Shown here in pieces: positions 8,815-16,818 of a DNA stretch of 64,000 nucleotides (the first letter of the stretch is position 1; each line of letters starts with the position of its first letter). Source of the stretch: an uncultured Bacteroidota bacterium (GTDB lineage: Bacteria; Bacteroidota; Bacteroidia; Flavobacteriales; Flavobacteriaceae); contig CACEGG010000006.1 in the NCBI GenBank assembly GCA_902559035.1, positions 1 to 64,000 on the forward strand, in the 5' to 3' direction. A program made the position numbers and the translations under genes. The notes under the pieces are model-generated. The model had not been told where the DNA came from, did not search any database, and worked only from the letters and a program-made list of their open reading frames with translations.

Positions 8815-10422
8815 TTAATAATTTGGATTTTGAGTTAAGTTAGAATTCACAAGAAGCACAGCTTCTGGAATAGGGAAAATTCTTCTATATTCATCAGAAG
8901 CTTTCCCTTGAGCAGCTCCTGCTTTGAAAGGCCACATATAATTAGACGTAACAAATTTATTATGTCTAATTAAATCAGATCTTCTCTGACCTTCCCAGTA
9001 TAATTCTCTTGATCTTTCATCTAAAACAAAATCAGATGTCAAATCAGAACTAGTTATTGTTGACGCACCTGCTCTGGACCTTAACTGATTAATAAGGTTT
9101 GCAGCAGTATCTAAGTTTGCACCACTTTTAGCAGCGGCTTCAGCGTAGTTTAAGTAAACTTCTGCTAATCTAATTATTGCTAAATCAGTGTCAACATGAT
9201 TTCCTGAGGAATCAGAACCCGCAGTACCATTAATATCAACGTTTCTAAATTTAGTAACACCATAGCCTTCTTTAAAAGGAGCGACTTTTGCCATTTCGTA
9301 ATTTTGGCCGTCTGTGTGGAACATTGCTCTAGAATCTGACCATGCAGTTGGATGACCATCACCATTTGTTGCTGTAACTGAATATTCAAACTTATCAACT
9401 AAAGCTTTGGTTGTTCTAAGTCCACCCCATCCACCATTAACTCCAAACATTGACGGATCCATTGAACCACCAATTGGTGCATGAACCATAAAAGTTCCAC
9501 CTCCCCAAGATTGGCTATTCAGACCATCAAATTGAACAACAAAAATAAACTCATTTTGAGCTCCATTTGTATTGTTATCCGCTAGAAATAATTCATCATA
9601 TGCAGAACCGTTACCATTTCCATCAGTTGTATTTAATGAATACGAACTAGAAATAACCTTTTCAGCATTAGCTATAACCTGAGAACTCATATCAGAACCA
9701 ATATAAACAGGTGCATTTAAATAAAGTCTAGAAAGTAGTGCCCAAGCAGCTACCTTATCAACCCTTCCATATTCGTTAGATCTTGAATCTGCAAGTAATG
9801 AAGAAAGTTCATTAAGTTCAGTTTCAATAAATGAGAAAATTTCTTGTCTATTGCTTTGTTGTGGAAGTTCAGATGTTAACTCAGTAACTAATGGAACATT
9901 TGCATACATATCAATTAACTGTAAATAGGCATATGCTCTCAAAAATCTTGCTTCTGCAACAAAATTTGCAGCCTCAGTGTTAGTAGACGCTAAATCAGCA
10001 GCATTTTCAATAAATGAATTTGAAAAAGACACTACTTGTGCTAATCTAAAATACATTCCTTGAGTCCAAGGATTATTTATATCCCATGACATTTCATGTA
10101 TATTAGGTAGTCCAGGATCTCCCCATCCTACAACTGCTTCATCCGTACTACAGACATTGAGTGTGTATAGAATACGTGTGTATTGAGAAAAACCTTCATC
10201 AATTAGACTAGGGTCAATATCAGGATTTCCATCAGGTCCAACTTGGCCTGTAATAGCTAAACTCGCATATATTTTGGCTAGTGCACCTTTTGCTGAGTCT
10301 GTATCTTTAAAAACATCAATTTCCGTAAATAAATCAGGATCAGTAGGAACCTGATCTAAATCAGCATGACACGAAACAAGTATCATTGATGATAAAGTGA
10401 ATAAATAAAATATTTTTTTCAT
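8815..10422 (-). CDS. SusD/RagB-family outer-membrane glycan-binding lipoprotein
   Basis: This 535-residue lipoprotein forms the lid of the TonB-dependent SusC pore and binds oligosaccharides at the cell surface. The chosen start at 10422 gives a clean lipoprotein leader ending LVSCHADLDQVP; an upstream in-frame ATG at 10449 would overlap the end of susC and hide the signal. SusD landmarks include the early LDQVPTDP segment, the helical TPR-like region with EARFLRAYAYLQLIDMY (about 194-210), and the C-terminal signature LAEVYLNYAEAAA plus ELYWEGQRRSDLIRHNKF. It begins 10 bases after susC. The aromatic-rich middle part, including WGGGTFMVHAP, may supply sugar-stacking residues, but I cannot assign them. 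Confidence 0.96.
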   Translation of the reverse strand: MKKIFYLFTLSSMILVSCHADLDQVPTDPDLFTEIDVFKDTDSAKGALAKIYASLAITGQVGPDGNPDIDPSLIDEGFSQYTRILYTLNVCSTDEAVVGWGDPGLPNIHEMSWDINNPWTQGMYFRLAQVVSFSNSFIENAADLASTNTEAANFVAEARFLRAYAYLQLIDMYANVPLVTELTSELPQQSNRQEIFSFIETELNELSSLLADSRSNEYGRVDKVAAWALLSRLYLNAPVYIGSDMSSQVIANAEKVISSSYSLNTTDGNGNGSAYDELFLADNNTNGAQNEFIFVVQFDGLNSQSWGGGTFMVHAPIGGSMDPSMFGVNGGWGGLRTTKALVDKFEYSVTATNGDGHPTAWSDSRAMFHTDGQNYEMAKVAPFKEGYGVTKFRNVDINGTAGSDSSGNHVDTDLAIIRLAEVYLNYAEAAAKSGANLDTAANLINQLRSRAGASTITSSDLTSDFVLDERSRELYWEGQRRSDLIRHNKFVTSNYMWPFKAGAAQGKASDEYRRIFPIPEAVLLVNSNLTQNPNY

Positions 10423-10432
10423 ATCAATAATT

Positions 10433-13336
10433 TTAAAAATTAATATCAAGACCTAAGGCTATTGCTCTTGATCTTGGGTAAAAGTTACTATCTAAACCAC
10501 CTGTTATTTCAGGATCAATTCCTTCATATTCAGTGATGGTTAGCAGATTATCTGCACTTATATATAATCTCATAGGATTATTGTCAATTACATTATCGAC
10601 TGTCCAGCCTAATGTAACGTTATCTAACTTAAAAAAAGAAGCATTTTGGATATGATGATCGCTTACTCCATTTTTGTCAGAAAAATATAAAAAACCAGTG
10701 TCCAAATATGACGTATGAACATTCGACAATCTTCCTAAATTCCATATTTGATTTTCAACTGAGGCTGCCATCATTCTGTTCGAACTGTAGTTTCCTAAAC
10801 TAGCTCTAGAAGCCATACTAAAATCGAAATTTTTATATGTAATAGATGCAGTAAGTCCCATTAAAACATCAGCGTAAGGATCTTTATAAAAATATCTATC
10901 GTCATTATTTATTCTTCCATCTCCATTTAAATCAGCATATGATCCCTCAATAGGTCTTCCCTTGTGATCATAAATTTGTTTATACACATAATATGAATAT
11001 GGCGATTTTCCAGTTTCATGTCTTTGTAAAAATGCTCCAAAGCCAATTCCACCAACATTTTGTTCATTATCAAGTCTTGTAACCTCATTGTCATTTATGG
11101 ATACGTTATAACTTAAATCAAATTTCAAATCATCAGATTCATAGACAGTAGAGTTTAATTGTAATTCAACACCTTTATTTTCCATATCACCAATATTAGC
11201 ATCTATTGTTGTGCCAAAGTTTGTAAATGGATCAATAACAGCGGTAGCAATTAAATCATTAGTCTTTTTAACATAGGCATTAAATGATCCATTTAACTTT
11301 AGATCAGAAAATGTAAAGTCTATACCAAGGTTTGTTGTTTGGCCAACTTCCCATCTTAAATTCTTATTAATTGGAGCAGGTCTATATGTTGAATAAAAAG
11401 AATTTCCAAACCCATATTTAGATTTTGAATCACTACTAACGTATCTAGTTAAGAAATTATAATCTCCAAGACCGTTAACATTTCCAACTTCACCAAATCC
11501 AACTCTTAATTTTAATTTATCAACTCCGTCATCGTAAAAGTTCCAAGCTAATGCAGCAGAAAAGAATTGACCCCATCTGTCATTTGAAGGTAACTTTGAT
11601 GATGCATCTGCTCTTAAAGTTGCAGTTAAAAAATATTTATCATTAAATGAGTAATTTAATCTTCCAAAGTAAGAAAGCAAAACGTTTTTTGATGTATCTA
11701 TGTAGGAATTCGTAGTTGATGAGCCTGAATTAACTGAACCATCTGAATTAAGATACTGAACTGATGCTGTACTTGAGTTGTCATACTCAAAACTTTGATA
11801 TGAATGACCAGCAGTTACAGAAAGATTAGAATCTCCAAAATCTGATGCATAATTTAAATAGGCATCAAATAACAAATTAGTAGTTTCATTTGAATAAACA
11901 TTGTTACTTCCATTAAAACCAGCTGCATCTGTTGGCATATTTTTATCTTGTGAACTGAATCCTTCGCCTTTAGAAAAATCATAACCAGCATTTACAGTTG
12001 CAATCAATCCATCAACAGGAAGATTATAATCTAATTTCACATTACTAATTATTCTATCGACAGTAGATTCATCATCACTCAAATTTAATAGTGCTAGTGG
12101 ATTAGTTGGAGATAAAGCCAATTTGTTTCCATTTGAATCTGTCCAATTATAATATCCTCCAAAAACATCAGGGTTTGGCCCATAAACTGGTTTTGTTGGA
12201 TCAAAAAATACAGCAGAACCAATCGCTCCTCTATTTGCAAAATCATTTTCACTTCTAACATATCTAGCATTTAAATTTAATCTTAAATCACCATCTAAAA
12301 AAGAGGGTGAAATGTTTAATGATCCCGTAATTCTGTTAAAATTGTCTCCCATTAGGATTCCATTTTGATCTGTAAATCCAATTGAAGCTCTTAGAGGCAT
12401 TCCAAGCACACCACCTGAAACTGAGAAACTATTATTTTGAGCTAAAGCAGTTTCATAAATTTCTCTTTGCCAGTCAGTATCATAAGATCCTAGTCTAGAG
12501 ATATAATCTGAGACACCTGTTGCCTGTACCGCATATTTGAATTGAGAGGCATTAAGAACATCAACGTAATCAGTTGGAGTAAACATTGAAGATCTTGAAC
12601 TAAAATTATATTTTAATTCACCTGTCTTTCCTTTTTTAGTTGTAATTAAAACAACTCCATTGGCAGCACGAGAACCATAAATAGCAGTTGCTGAAGCATC
12701 TTTTAAAATACTTATCGCAGCAATATCATTTGGGTTAATAACATTTAAACCGCTTCTTGCTCCTCCAACTCCACCAGCATCCAAAGGAACACCATCAACA
12801 ACATACAAAGGATTTGAATTTAAATTTAATGATCCAATACCTCTAATTAAGACATTTGAATCATCACCAGGTGCACCACTGTTAGAAACAATTGAAACAC
12901 CTGCTACTTTTCCTCTAATTAATTGTTGAGGAGAAACTACTGAACCTTTTGCAAAGTCCTTTTCAGTAACTAAATCTACAGTTCCTGTCAAGTCTTTTTT
13001 CCTAACAGTTCCATATCCAATTACAACAACCTCGTCCAATTCTGAATCAGACTCAGCCATAACAACATCTAAATTTGTTCCATTAACAGTTAATTCAACG
13101 GTTTGATAACCGATGTATGAAAAAACTAAAATTTGACCATTATCAGCGTTTATCTGAAAATTTCCGTCAAAATCACTTGAAACACCAACATTAGTTCCTT
13201 TAATAATAACATTTACGCCTGGTAAAGCATTACCAGAATTGTCAGTTATTAAACCCGAAACACTTTGTTGTGAAAAAATTCCAATTGATAGGAAAAGCAA
13301 AAAAAGAGTTTGAATTTGTTTTAAAAATTTAATCAT
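10433..13336 (-). CDS. SusC/RagA-family TonB-dependent oligosaccharide transporter
   Basis: A 967-residue outer-membrane receptor that imports oligosaccharides with energy from TonB. The start at 13336 opens a signal peptide (LFLLFLSIGIFSQ); an upstream in-frame ATG at 13375 would precede it with charged residues. The mature protein begins with a carboxypeptidase-regulatory-like domain (VSGLITDNSGNALPGVNV, about 25-100), then a TonB box/plug region with VVIGYGTVRKKDLTG and the SusC-typical NVLIRGIGS...NPLYVVDGVP segment, and a 22-stranded barrel ending in aromatic Phe. It is the first gene of the left-going operon and has two LacI-type palindromes upstream. The substrate, alpha-glucan oligosaccharides, is inferred from the neighbouring GH13 and GH65 enzymes. 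Confidence 0.96.
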   Translation of the reverse strand: MIKFLKQIQTLFLLFLSIGIFSQQSVSGLITDNSGNALPGVNVIIKGTNVGVSSDFDGNFQINADNGQILVFSYIGYQTVELTVNGTNLDVVMAESDSELDEVVVIGYGTVRKKDLTGTVDLVTEKDFAKGSVVSPQQLIRGKVAGVSIVSNSGAPGDDSNVLIRGIGSLNLNSNPLYVVDGVPLDAGGVGGARSGLNVINPNDIAAISILKDASATAIYGSRAANGVVLITTKKGKTGELKYNFSSRSSMFTPTDYVDVLNASQFKYAVQATGVSDYISRLGSYDTDWQREIYETALAQNNSFSVSGGVLGMPLRASIGFTDQNGILMGDNFNRITGSLNISPSFLDGDLRLNLNARYVRSENDFANRGAIGSAVFFDPTKPVYGPNPDVFGGYYNWTDSNGNKLALSPTNPLALLNLSDDESTVDRIISNVKLDYNLPVDGLIATVNAGYDFSKGEGFSSQDKNMPTDAAGFNGSNNVYSNETTNLLFDAYLNYASDFGDSNLSVTAGHSYQSFEYDNSSTASVQYLNSDGSVNSGSSTTNSYIDTSKNVLLSYFGRLNYSFNDKYFLTATLRADASSKLPSNDRWGQFFSAALAWNFYDDGVDKLKLRVGFGEVGNVNGLGDYNFLTRYVSSDSKSKYGFGNSFYSTYRPAPINKNLRWEVGQTTNLGIDFTFSDLKLNGSFNAYVKKTNDLIATAVIDPFTNFGTTIDANIGDMENKGVELQLNSTVYESDDLKFDLSYNVSINDNEVTRLDNEQNVGGIGFGAFLQRHETGKSPYSYYVYKQIYDHKGRPIEGSYADLNGDGRINNDDRYFYKDPYADVLMGLTASITYKNFDFSMASRASLGNYSSNRMMAASVENQIWNLGRLSNVHTSYLDTGFLYFSDKNGVSDHHIQNASFFKLDNVTLGWTVDNVIDNNPMRLYISADNLLTITEYEGIDPEITGGLDSNFYPRSRAIALGLDINF

Positions 13337-13360
13337 ATTTTTGATTTTTGTTTGGTTAAA

Positions 13361-13375
13361 AAATCTACTTCTCAA
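13361..13375. repeat. 15-base repeat AAATCTACTTCTCAA, copy 1 (susC leader)
   Basis: An exact 15-base match to 14685-14699, in the same genomic orientation but the opposite orientation relative to its gene. It lies 25 bases upstream of the susC start and about 57 bases downstream of the nearest operator. Its role is unknown; a second regulator site or an RNA element are both possible. Confidence 0.5.
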
Positions 13376-13431
13376 GCTCTAATTTAAATTAATTCACCGC
13401 CAACAACAAGACTTTTTAGTGTAATAATTAA

Positions 13432-13445
13432 CTATAACGTTATAG
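13432..13445. promoter_or_regulatory. LacI-type operator 1 (susC control region)
   Basis: Perfect 14-base palindrome CTATAACGTTATAG with the central CG step typical of LacI/GalR-family operators. It lies between the divergent susC and lacI-type genes. The same sequence recurs upstream of the MFS transporter gene at 14605. Confidence 0.8.
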
Positions 13446-13453
13446 CTATCCAA

Positions 13454-13467
13454 CTACAACGTTATAG
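13454..13467. promoter_or_regulatory. LacI-type operator 2 (susC control region)
   Basis: CTACAACGTTATAG differs from the perfect palindrome by one base and is centred 22 bases (two helical turns) from operator 1. That phasing would allow two dimers to bind on the same face of the DNA. It is a probable second site for the adjacent regulator. Confidence 0.7.
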
Positions 13468-13509
13468 TGTTAATAACTTTTTTTTATTAATTAAATAAAA
13501 TTTACTGAT

Positions 13510-13517
13510 TATCTTTG
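13510..13517 (+). promoter_or_regulatory. Candidate -7 element for the lacI-type gene
   Basis: TATCTTTG matches the Bacteroidota -7 consensus TAnnTTTG, 36 bases upstream of the ATG at 13554. No clear -33 TTG is visible at the expected distance. The operators lie 43-78 bases upstream of it, so autoregulation is possible. Confidence 0.45.
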
Positions 13518-13553
13518 ATAATATAGTAAGTTTTTGTTTTTAATTTTACCATT

Positions 13554-14588
13554 ATGATAAGACGTATTACTTTGAAAGAAATTGCAAATGAATTGAATGT
13601 ATCAATTTCAACAGTTTCAAAATCTTTGAAAGATAGTCACGAAATCGGGATTGAAACTCGTGAAAAAATTAAAGCTTTTGCAAAAGCACATAATTATAGA
13701 CCAAACAACATAGCTTTAAGTTTAAAAAACAGAAAAACAAAAACCATTGGGGTAATAATTCCCGAAATTGTTCATCATTTCTTTTCAATTGTAATCAATA
13801 GTATTGAAAAGTTTTCTACTGAAAGTGGTTACAATGTAATAATTGCTGTTTCTAATGAATCTTTTGAAAAAGAGGTTTTAAATATGGAAACTCTTGCTAA
13901 CGGCCATATTGATGGTATAATAATGTCAATTGCTAAAGAAACACTAAAAAAACAAGATTTTCATCACATCAAAGAAACCATTGATTTAGGAATTCCAGTT
14001 GTTCTCTTTGATCGAGTTATTTCTGAAATTAAATGTGACAAAGTAATTGTGAATGATAAACAAGCTGCAAAAGAAGCAACTCAAGTTTTAATAGATGACA
14101 ATAGAGAAAATATTCTTCTTTTAACATCTGAGGACTATGTTAGTGTAGGGAATCTTAGAACTGAAGGATATTTAGAAGCTCTTAAGGATAATGACATAGA
14201 ACCAGACAGTAATTTAATTATCAAAGTAAAAGATAAAAAAGGCAGTCAATTAGAAATGTCTTATTTAGAAGATGAACTTGAAAAAGTTATAAAATCCAAA
14301 AAAGTTGATGCTATATTAGGTGTAAATGAAATATATGCAGGTTCTGCCCTAAAAGTTCTCAAAAAAAATAATATATCTGTTCCAAAGGAAATTTCTATTA
14401 TATCTTTTACAGATGGTGTAATATCAAGATACTCCTCTCCTTCTCTGTCGACTATTAGTCAGCATGGCGAAATTATGGGAGAAAGATCTGCCGAGTTACT
14501 CATAAATAAATTAACTGGAAAAACCAGTAGTAACGAGTTCAAAACTGAAATAATTAATTGTTCATTAATCAAAAGAGAATCCTCCTAA
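13554..14588 (+). CDS. LacI/GalR-family transcriptional regulator
   Basis: A 344-residue protein of normal family length. Residues 4-27 form the LacI helix-turn-helix (ITLKEIANELNVSISTVSKS), followed by the hinge helix region around NNIALSLK, which inserts into the central CG of the operator. Residues 62-340 form the periplasmic-binding-protein-like effector domain (TIGVIIPEIVHHFFSIV at its start). It lies between the two glycan operons, divergent from susC and upstream of the MFS gene. Three CTATAACGTTATAG-like palindromes in the flanking gaps are its probable targets. Homologues in flavobacterial starch loci respond to maltose or related sugars; whether it represses or activates here cannot be told from sequence. 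Confidence 0.93.
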   Translation: MIRRITLKEIANELNVSISTVSKSLKDSHEIGIETREKIKAFAKAHNYRPNNIALSLKNRKTKTIGVIIPEIVHHFFSIVINSIEKFSTESGYNVIIAVSNESFEKEVLNMETLANGHIDGIIMSIAKETLKKQDFHHIKETIDLGIPVVLFDRVISEIKCDKVIVNDKQAAKEATQVLIDDNRENILLLTSEDYVSVGNLRTEGYLEALKDNDIEPDSNLIIKVKDKKGSQLEMSYLEDELEKVIKSKKVDAILGVNEIYAGSALKVLKKNNISVPKEISIISFTDGVISRYSSPSLSTISQHGEIMGERSAELLINKLTGKTSSNEFKTEIINCSLIKRESS

Positions 14589-14604
14589 GATTTACATAAT
14601 TTAA

Positions 14605-14618
14605 CTATAACGTTATAG
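14605..14618. promoter_or_regulatory. LacI-type operator 3 (upstream of MFS operon)
   Basis: The perfect palindrome CTATAACGTTATAG extends to 16 bases (ACTATAACGTTATAGT, 14604-14619). It lies 16 bases after the lacI stop and about 190 bases before the MFS start. It sits about 90 bases upstream of the candidate -7 element at 14708, which suggests action at a distance or activation rather than simple steric blocking. Confidence 0.78.
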
Positions 14619-14684
14619 TAGATTTTTCATGTTTTTTTAAAAAAATTTCTAAAAAAATATAATATATTAGCAATTCAAAATTAT

Positions 14685-14699
14685 AAATCTACTTCTCAA
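14685..14699. repeat. 15-base repeat AAATCTACTTCTCAA, copy 2 (MFS control region)
   Basis: Exact match to 13361-13375. It lies 66 bases downstream of operator 3 and 8 bases upstream of the candidate -7 element. It may be a second factor's binding site shared by the two operons; no function is known to me. Confidence 0.5.
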
Positions 14700-14707
14700 T
14701 TTATTTA

Positions 14708-14715
14708 TAGTTTTG
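14708..14715 (+). promoter_or_regulatory. Candidate -7 element for the MFS-GH65 operon
   Basis: TAGTTTTG fits TAnnTTTG. The ATG lies 89 bases further on, leaving a leader of about 80 bases. That leader contains a small hairpin (GATTCC 14726-14731 with GGAATC 14738-14743) and a near-palindrome CAAACTTAAAGTTTG at 14769-14783. No convincing -33 TTG is seen. Confidence 0.45.
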
Positions 14716-14804
14716 GATTTTTTTAGATTCCTTTTCAGGAATCCATTCTCTATAAATATCTTATTTGTCAAACTTAAAGTTTGAAAACTTATTAATTTTC
14801 TAAT

Positions 14805-16166
14805 ATGAAAAAGAAATTAGGTTTTTGGGAAATATGGAATATGAGTTTTGGATTTTTAGGAATCCAATTTGGATTTGCACTGCAAGGTGGGTTTATGTCA
14901 AGAATATTTCAAACTCTCGGTGCAGACGAGGCAAGTATTCCATTGTTGTGGATAGCTGCTCCATTAACTGGTCTTATCGTTCAACCCATAATAGGCTATC
15001 TAAGTGATAATACCTGGCATTCAAGATTGGGAAGAAGAAAACCTTATTTTTTAATAGGAGCTATTTTAAGTTCAATTGCTCTATTTTTTGTTCCTTATTC
15101 ATCAACACTATGGATGGCTGCTGGTTTTTTATGGATATTGGACGCATCTATCAATATTAGTATGGAACCTTTTCGAGCATTAGTTGCAGATAAGCTTCCA
15201 GATTCTCAGAGATCTTATGGTTTTGTAACTCAAACACTAATTATAGGTATAGGAACTTGGATAGCAAGTAATCTACCATATTTTGTAAGTAGTCTTGGTG
15301 TAAGTGATGTTTCAGAACCTGGTGTTATTCCAAATTCAGTTAAAGTAGCTTTCGCAATTGGAGCTGGAGTATTTTTCTTTTCAATTTTATATACAATTCT
15401 TACAACTGAGGAATATCCTCCAAAAAATTTAAATGAGTTTAGAAAAAAACAAAATAAAGATATAATCTCAATGTTAAGAGAGTTTTCTGAGCATTATATA
15501 AAAATGCCACTTATAATGAAAAAATTAGGCTTAATTCAGTTTTTTAGTTGGTTTGCTTTTTTTACAATGTGGAGTATGGCTAATCCGGCAATCACTGAAC
15601 ATATTTTCAATTCTCCTGTTCCAATATTAGCTGAATACGACTTAAACAATGAATTAGATCTTGAAAAATATAATTCAGAGAATTTAAGTTTTCAAAAAGC
15701 ATCAAATTTAACAGGCTCGTACATGGGTACATATGGTTTATCTTCAATGCTTTTTGCTTTAATCTTAACAATTTATACATCTAAAAGAAAAATCAATAGG
15801 AAAATGATACACCTATTCTCTTTAATATTGGGTGGAATAGGTTTTTTATCAATGTATTACATCACAAATCATACATATTTAATAATATCATTTAGTTTAA
15901 TTGGAATTTCATGGGGAAGTATTTTATCTATGCCATATGCAATGTTATCAAGTTCTGTTGATGAGGACAGTATGGGTACAAGCATGGGGATTTTCAATAT
16001 GTTTATAGTTATTCCTCAAATCATTGCCGCTATTGGAGGAATAAATCTGTTAACATCTTTAATTGGTGATAAACCAATTTTTTCGATGATAATTGCAGGT
16101 TTAGCCCTAATTATCGCAGGACTTTTCAATCTACTTATAAATGATAAAAAAACGATAAGTAACTAA
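14805..16166 (+). CDS. MFS sugar transporter (maltose/sucrose carrier type, SLC45-like)
   Basis: A 453-residue inner-membrane protein with about 12 hydrophobic segments. It begins FWEIWNMSFGFLGIQFGFAL and carries the loop 2-3 signature GYLSDNTWHSRLGRRKPY, as in the glycoside-pentoside/SLC45-type carriers that import disaccharides with a cation. A hydrophilic insert at about residues 265-300 replaces the usual central loop. It is the first gene of the plus-strand operon and ends 1 base before beta-phosphoglucomutase, which together with GH65 points to maltose as substrate. The operator at 14605 indicates shared control with susC. The substrate is an inference from neighbours. Confidence 0.9.
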   Translation: MKKKLGFWEIWNMSFGFLGIQFGFALQGGFMSRIFQTLGADEASIPLLWIAAPLTGLIVQPIIGYLSDNTWHSRLGRRKPYFLIGAILSSIALFFVPYSSTLWMAAGFLWILDASINISMEPFRALVADKLPDSQRSYGFVTQTLIIGIGTWIASNLPYFVSSLGVSDVSEPGVIPNSVKVAFAIGAGVFFFSILYTILTTEEYPPKNLNEFRKKQNKDIISMLREFSEHYIKMPLIMKKLGLIQFFSWFAFFTMWSMANPAITEHIFNSPVPILAEYDLNNELDLEKYNSENLSFQKASNLTGSYMGTYGLSSMLFALILTIYTSKRKINRKMIHLFSLILGGIGFLSMYYITNHTYLIISFSLIGISWGSILSMPYAMLSSSVDEDSMGTSMGIFNMFIVIPQIIAAIGGINLLTSLIGDKPIFSMIIAGLALIIAGLFNLLINDKKTISN

Positions 16167-16167
16167 G

Positions 16168-16818
16168 ATGAGAAAATTTCCCACTTTTATATTTGATCTA
16201 GATGGTGTTATTACTAACACCGAAAAGTACCATTATCAATCATGGAGAATAATTTGCAATGATTTGGGATATAATCTAACTAAAGAACAGAATGAAGAAC
16301 TTAAAGGAGTTAGTAGAAACAAATGTCTTTTGAAAATATTACAATGGACAAATCTCAATATAAGTCAAAGTAAGTTTGAAGCATTACTTAATAAAAAAAA
16401 TAAGATTTATTTGGAAAAAATATCAAAACTAAACTCCTCAAACATAATTGATGGAGTACAAGATTTTATAAAAAATGCAAAAGAACAAAATCATTCAGTT
16501 GCATTATATTCCTCAAGCAAGAATGCTAAATTCATTTTAAGTAAACTTAATCTTCATGGGTTTTTTGATGCAATAGTTGACGGTAATAGTGTTAGAGCCT
16601 CTAAACCTGATCCTGAAGGCTTTATTATAGCCTCAAAGCTAACAAATTCAGATCCCAGTAATTGCGTTGTATTTGAAGATTCTGAAGCTGGTATAATAGC
16701 AGGGAACAAAATTAACATGACAACTGTGGGAATTGGAAATTCTATAAAATTAAATGTGGCAAGTAAAGTTTTTAAAAATTTTCAAGAAATAAAATTTAAA
16801 GATTTTCAAATATGTTAG
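16168..16818 (+). CDS. pgmB: Beta-phosphoglucomutase (HAD superfamily)
   Basis: A 216-residue cytoplasmic HAD enzyme expected to convert beta-glucose 1-phosphate to glucose 6-phosphate. The nucleophile and acid/base are Asp10 and Asp12 in FDLDGVITNT, followed by the cap-domain segment EKYHYQSW and GVSRNKCL, then motif II around LYSSSKNAK, motif III KPDPEGF and motif IV FEDSEAGI. The length is normal for the family. Its stop overlaps the start of the GH65 gene, so the two are translationally coupled. GH65 maltose phosphorylase releases exactly its substrate, which makes the assignment strong. Confidence 0.94.
   Translation: MRKFPTFIFDLDGVITNTEKYHYQSWRIICNDLGYNLTKEQNEELKGVSRNKCLLKILQWTNLNISQSKFEALLNKKNKIYLEKISKLNSSNIIDGVQDFIKNAKEQNHSVALYSSSKNAKFILSKLNLHGFFDAIVDGNSVRASKPDPEGFIIASKLTNSDPSNCVVFEDSEAGIIAGNKINMTTVGIGNSIKLNVASKVFKNFQEIKFKDFQIC

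Noticed and set aside
14726-14743. Hairpin GATTCC/GGAATC in the MFS leader as a terminator or riboswitch.
   Set aside because: The stem is only six pairs with no U tail and no recognised riboswitch motif, so it is mentioned only as leader structure.
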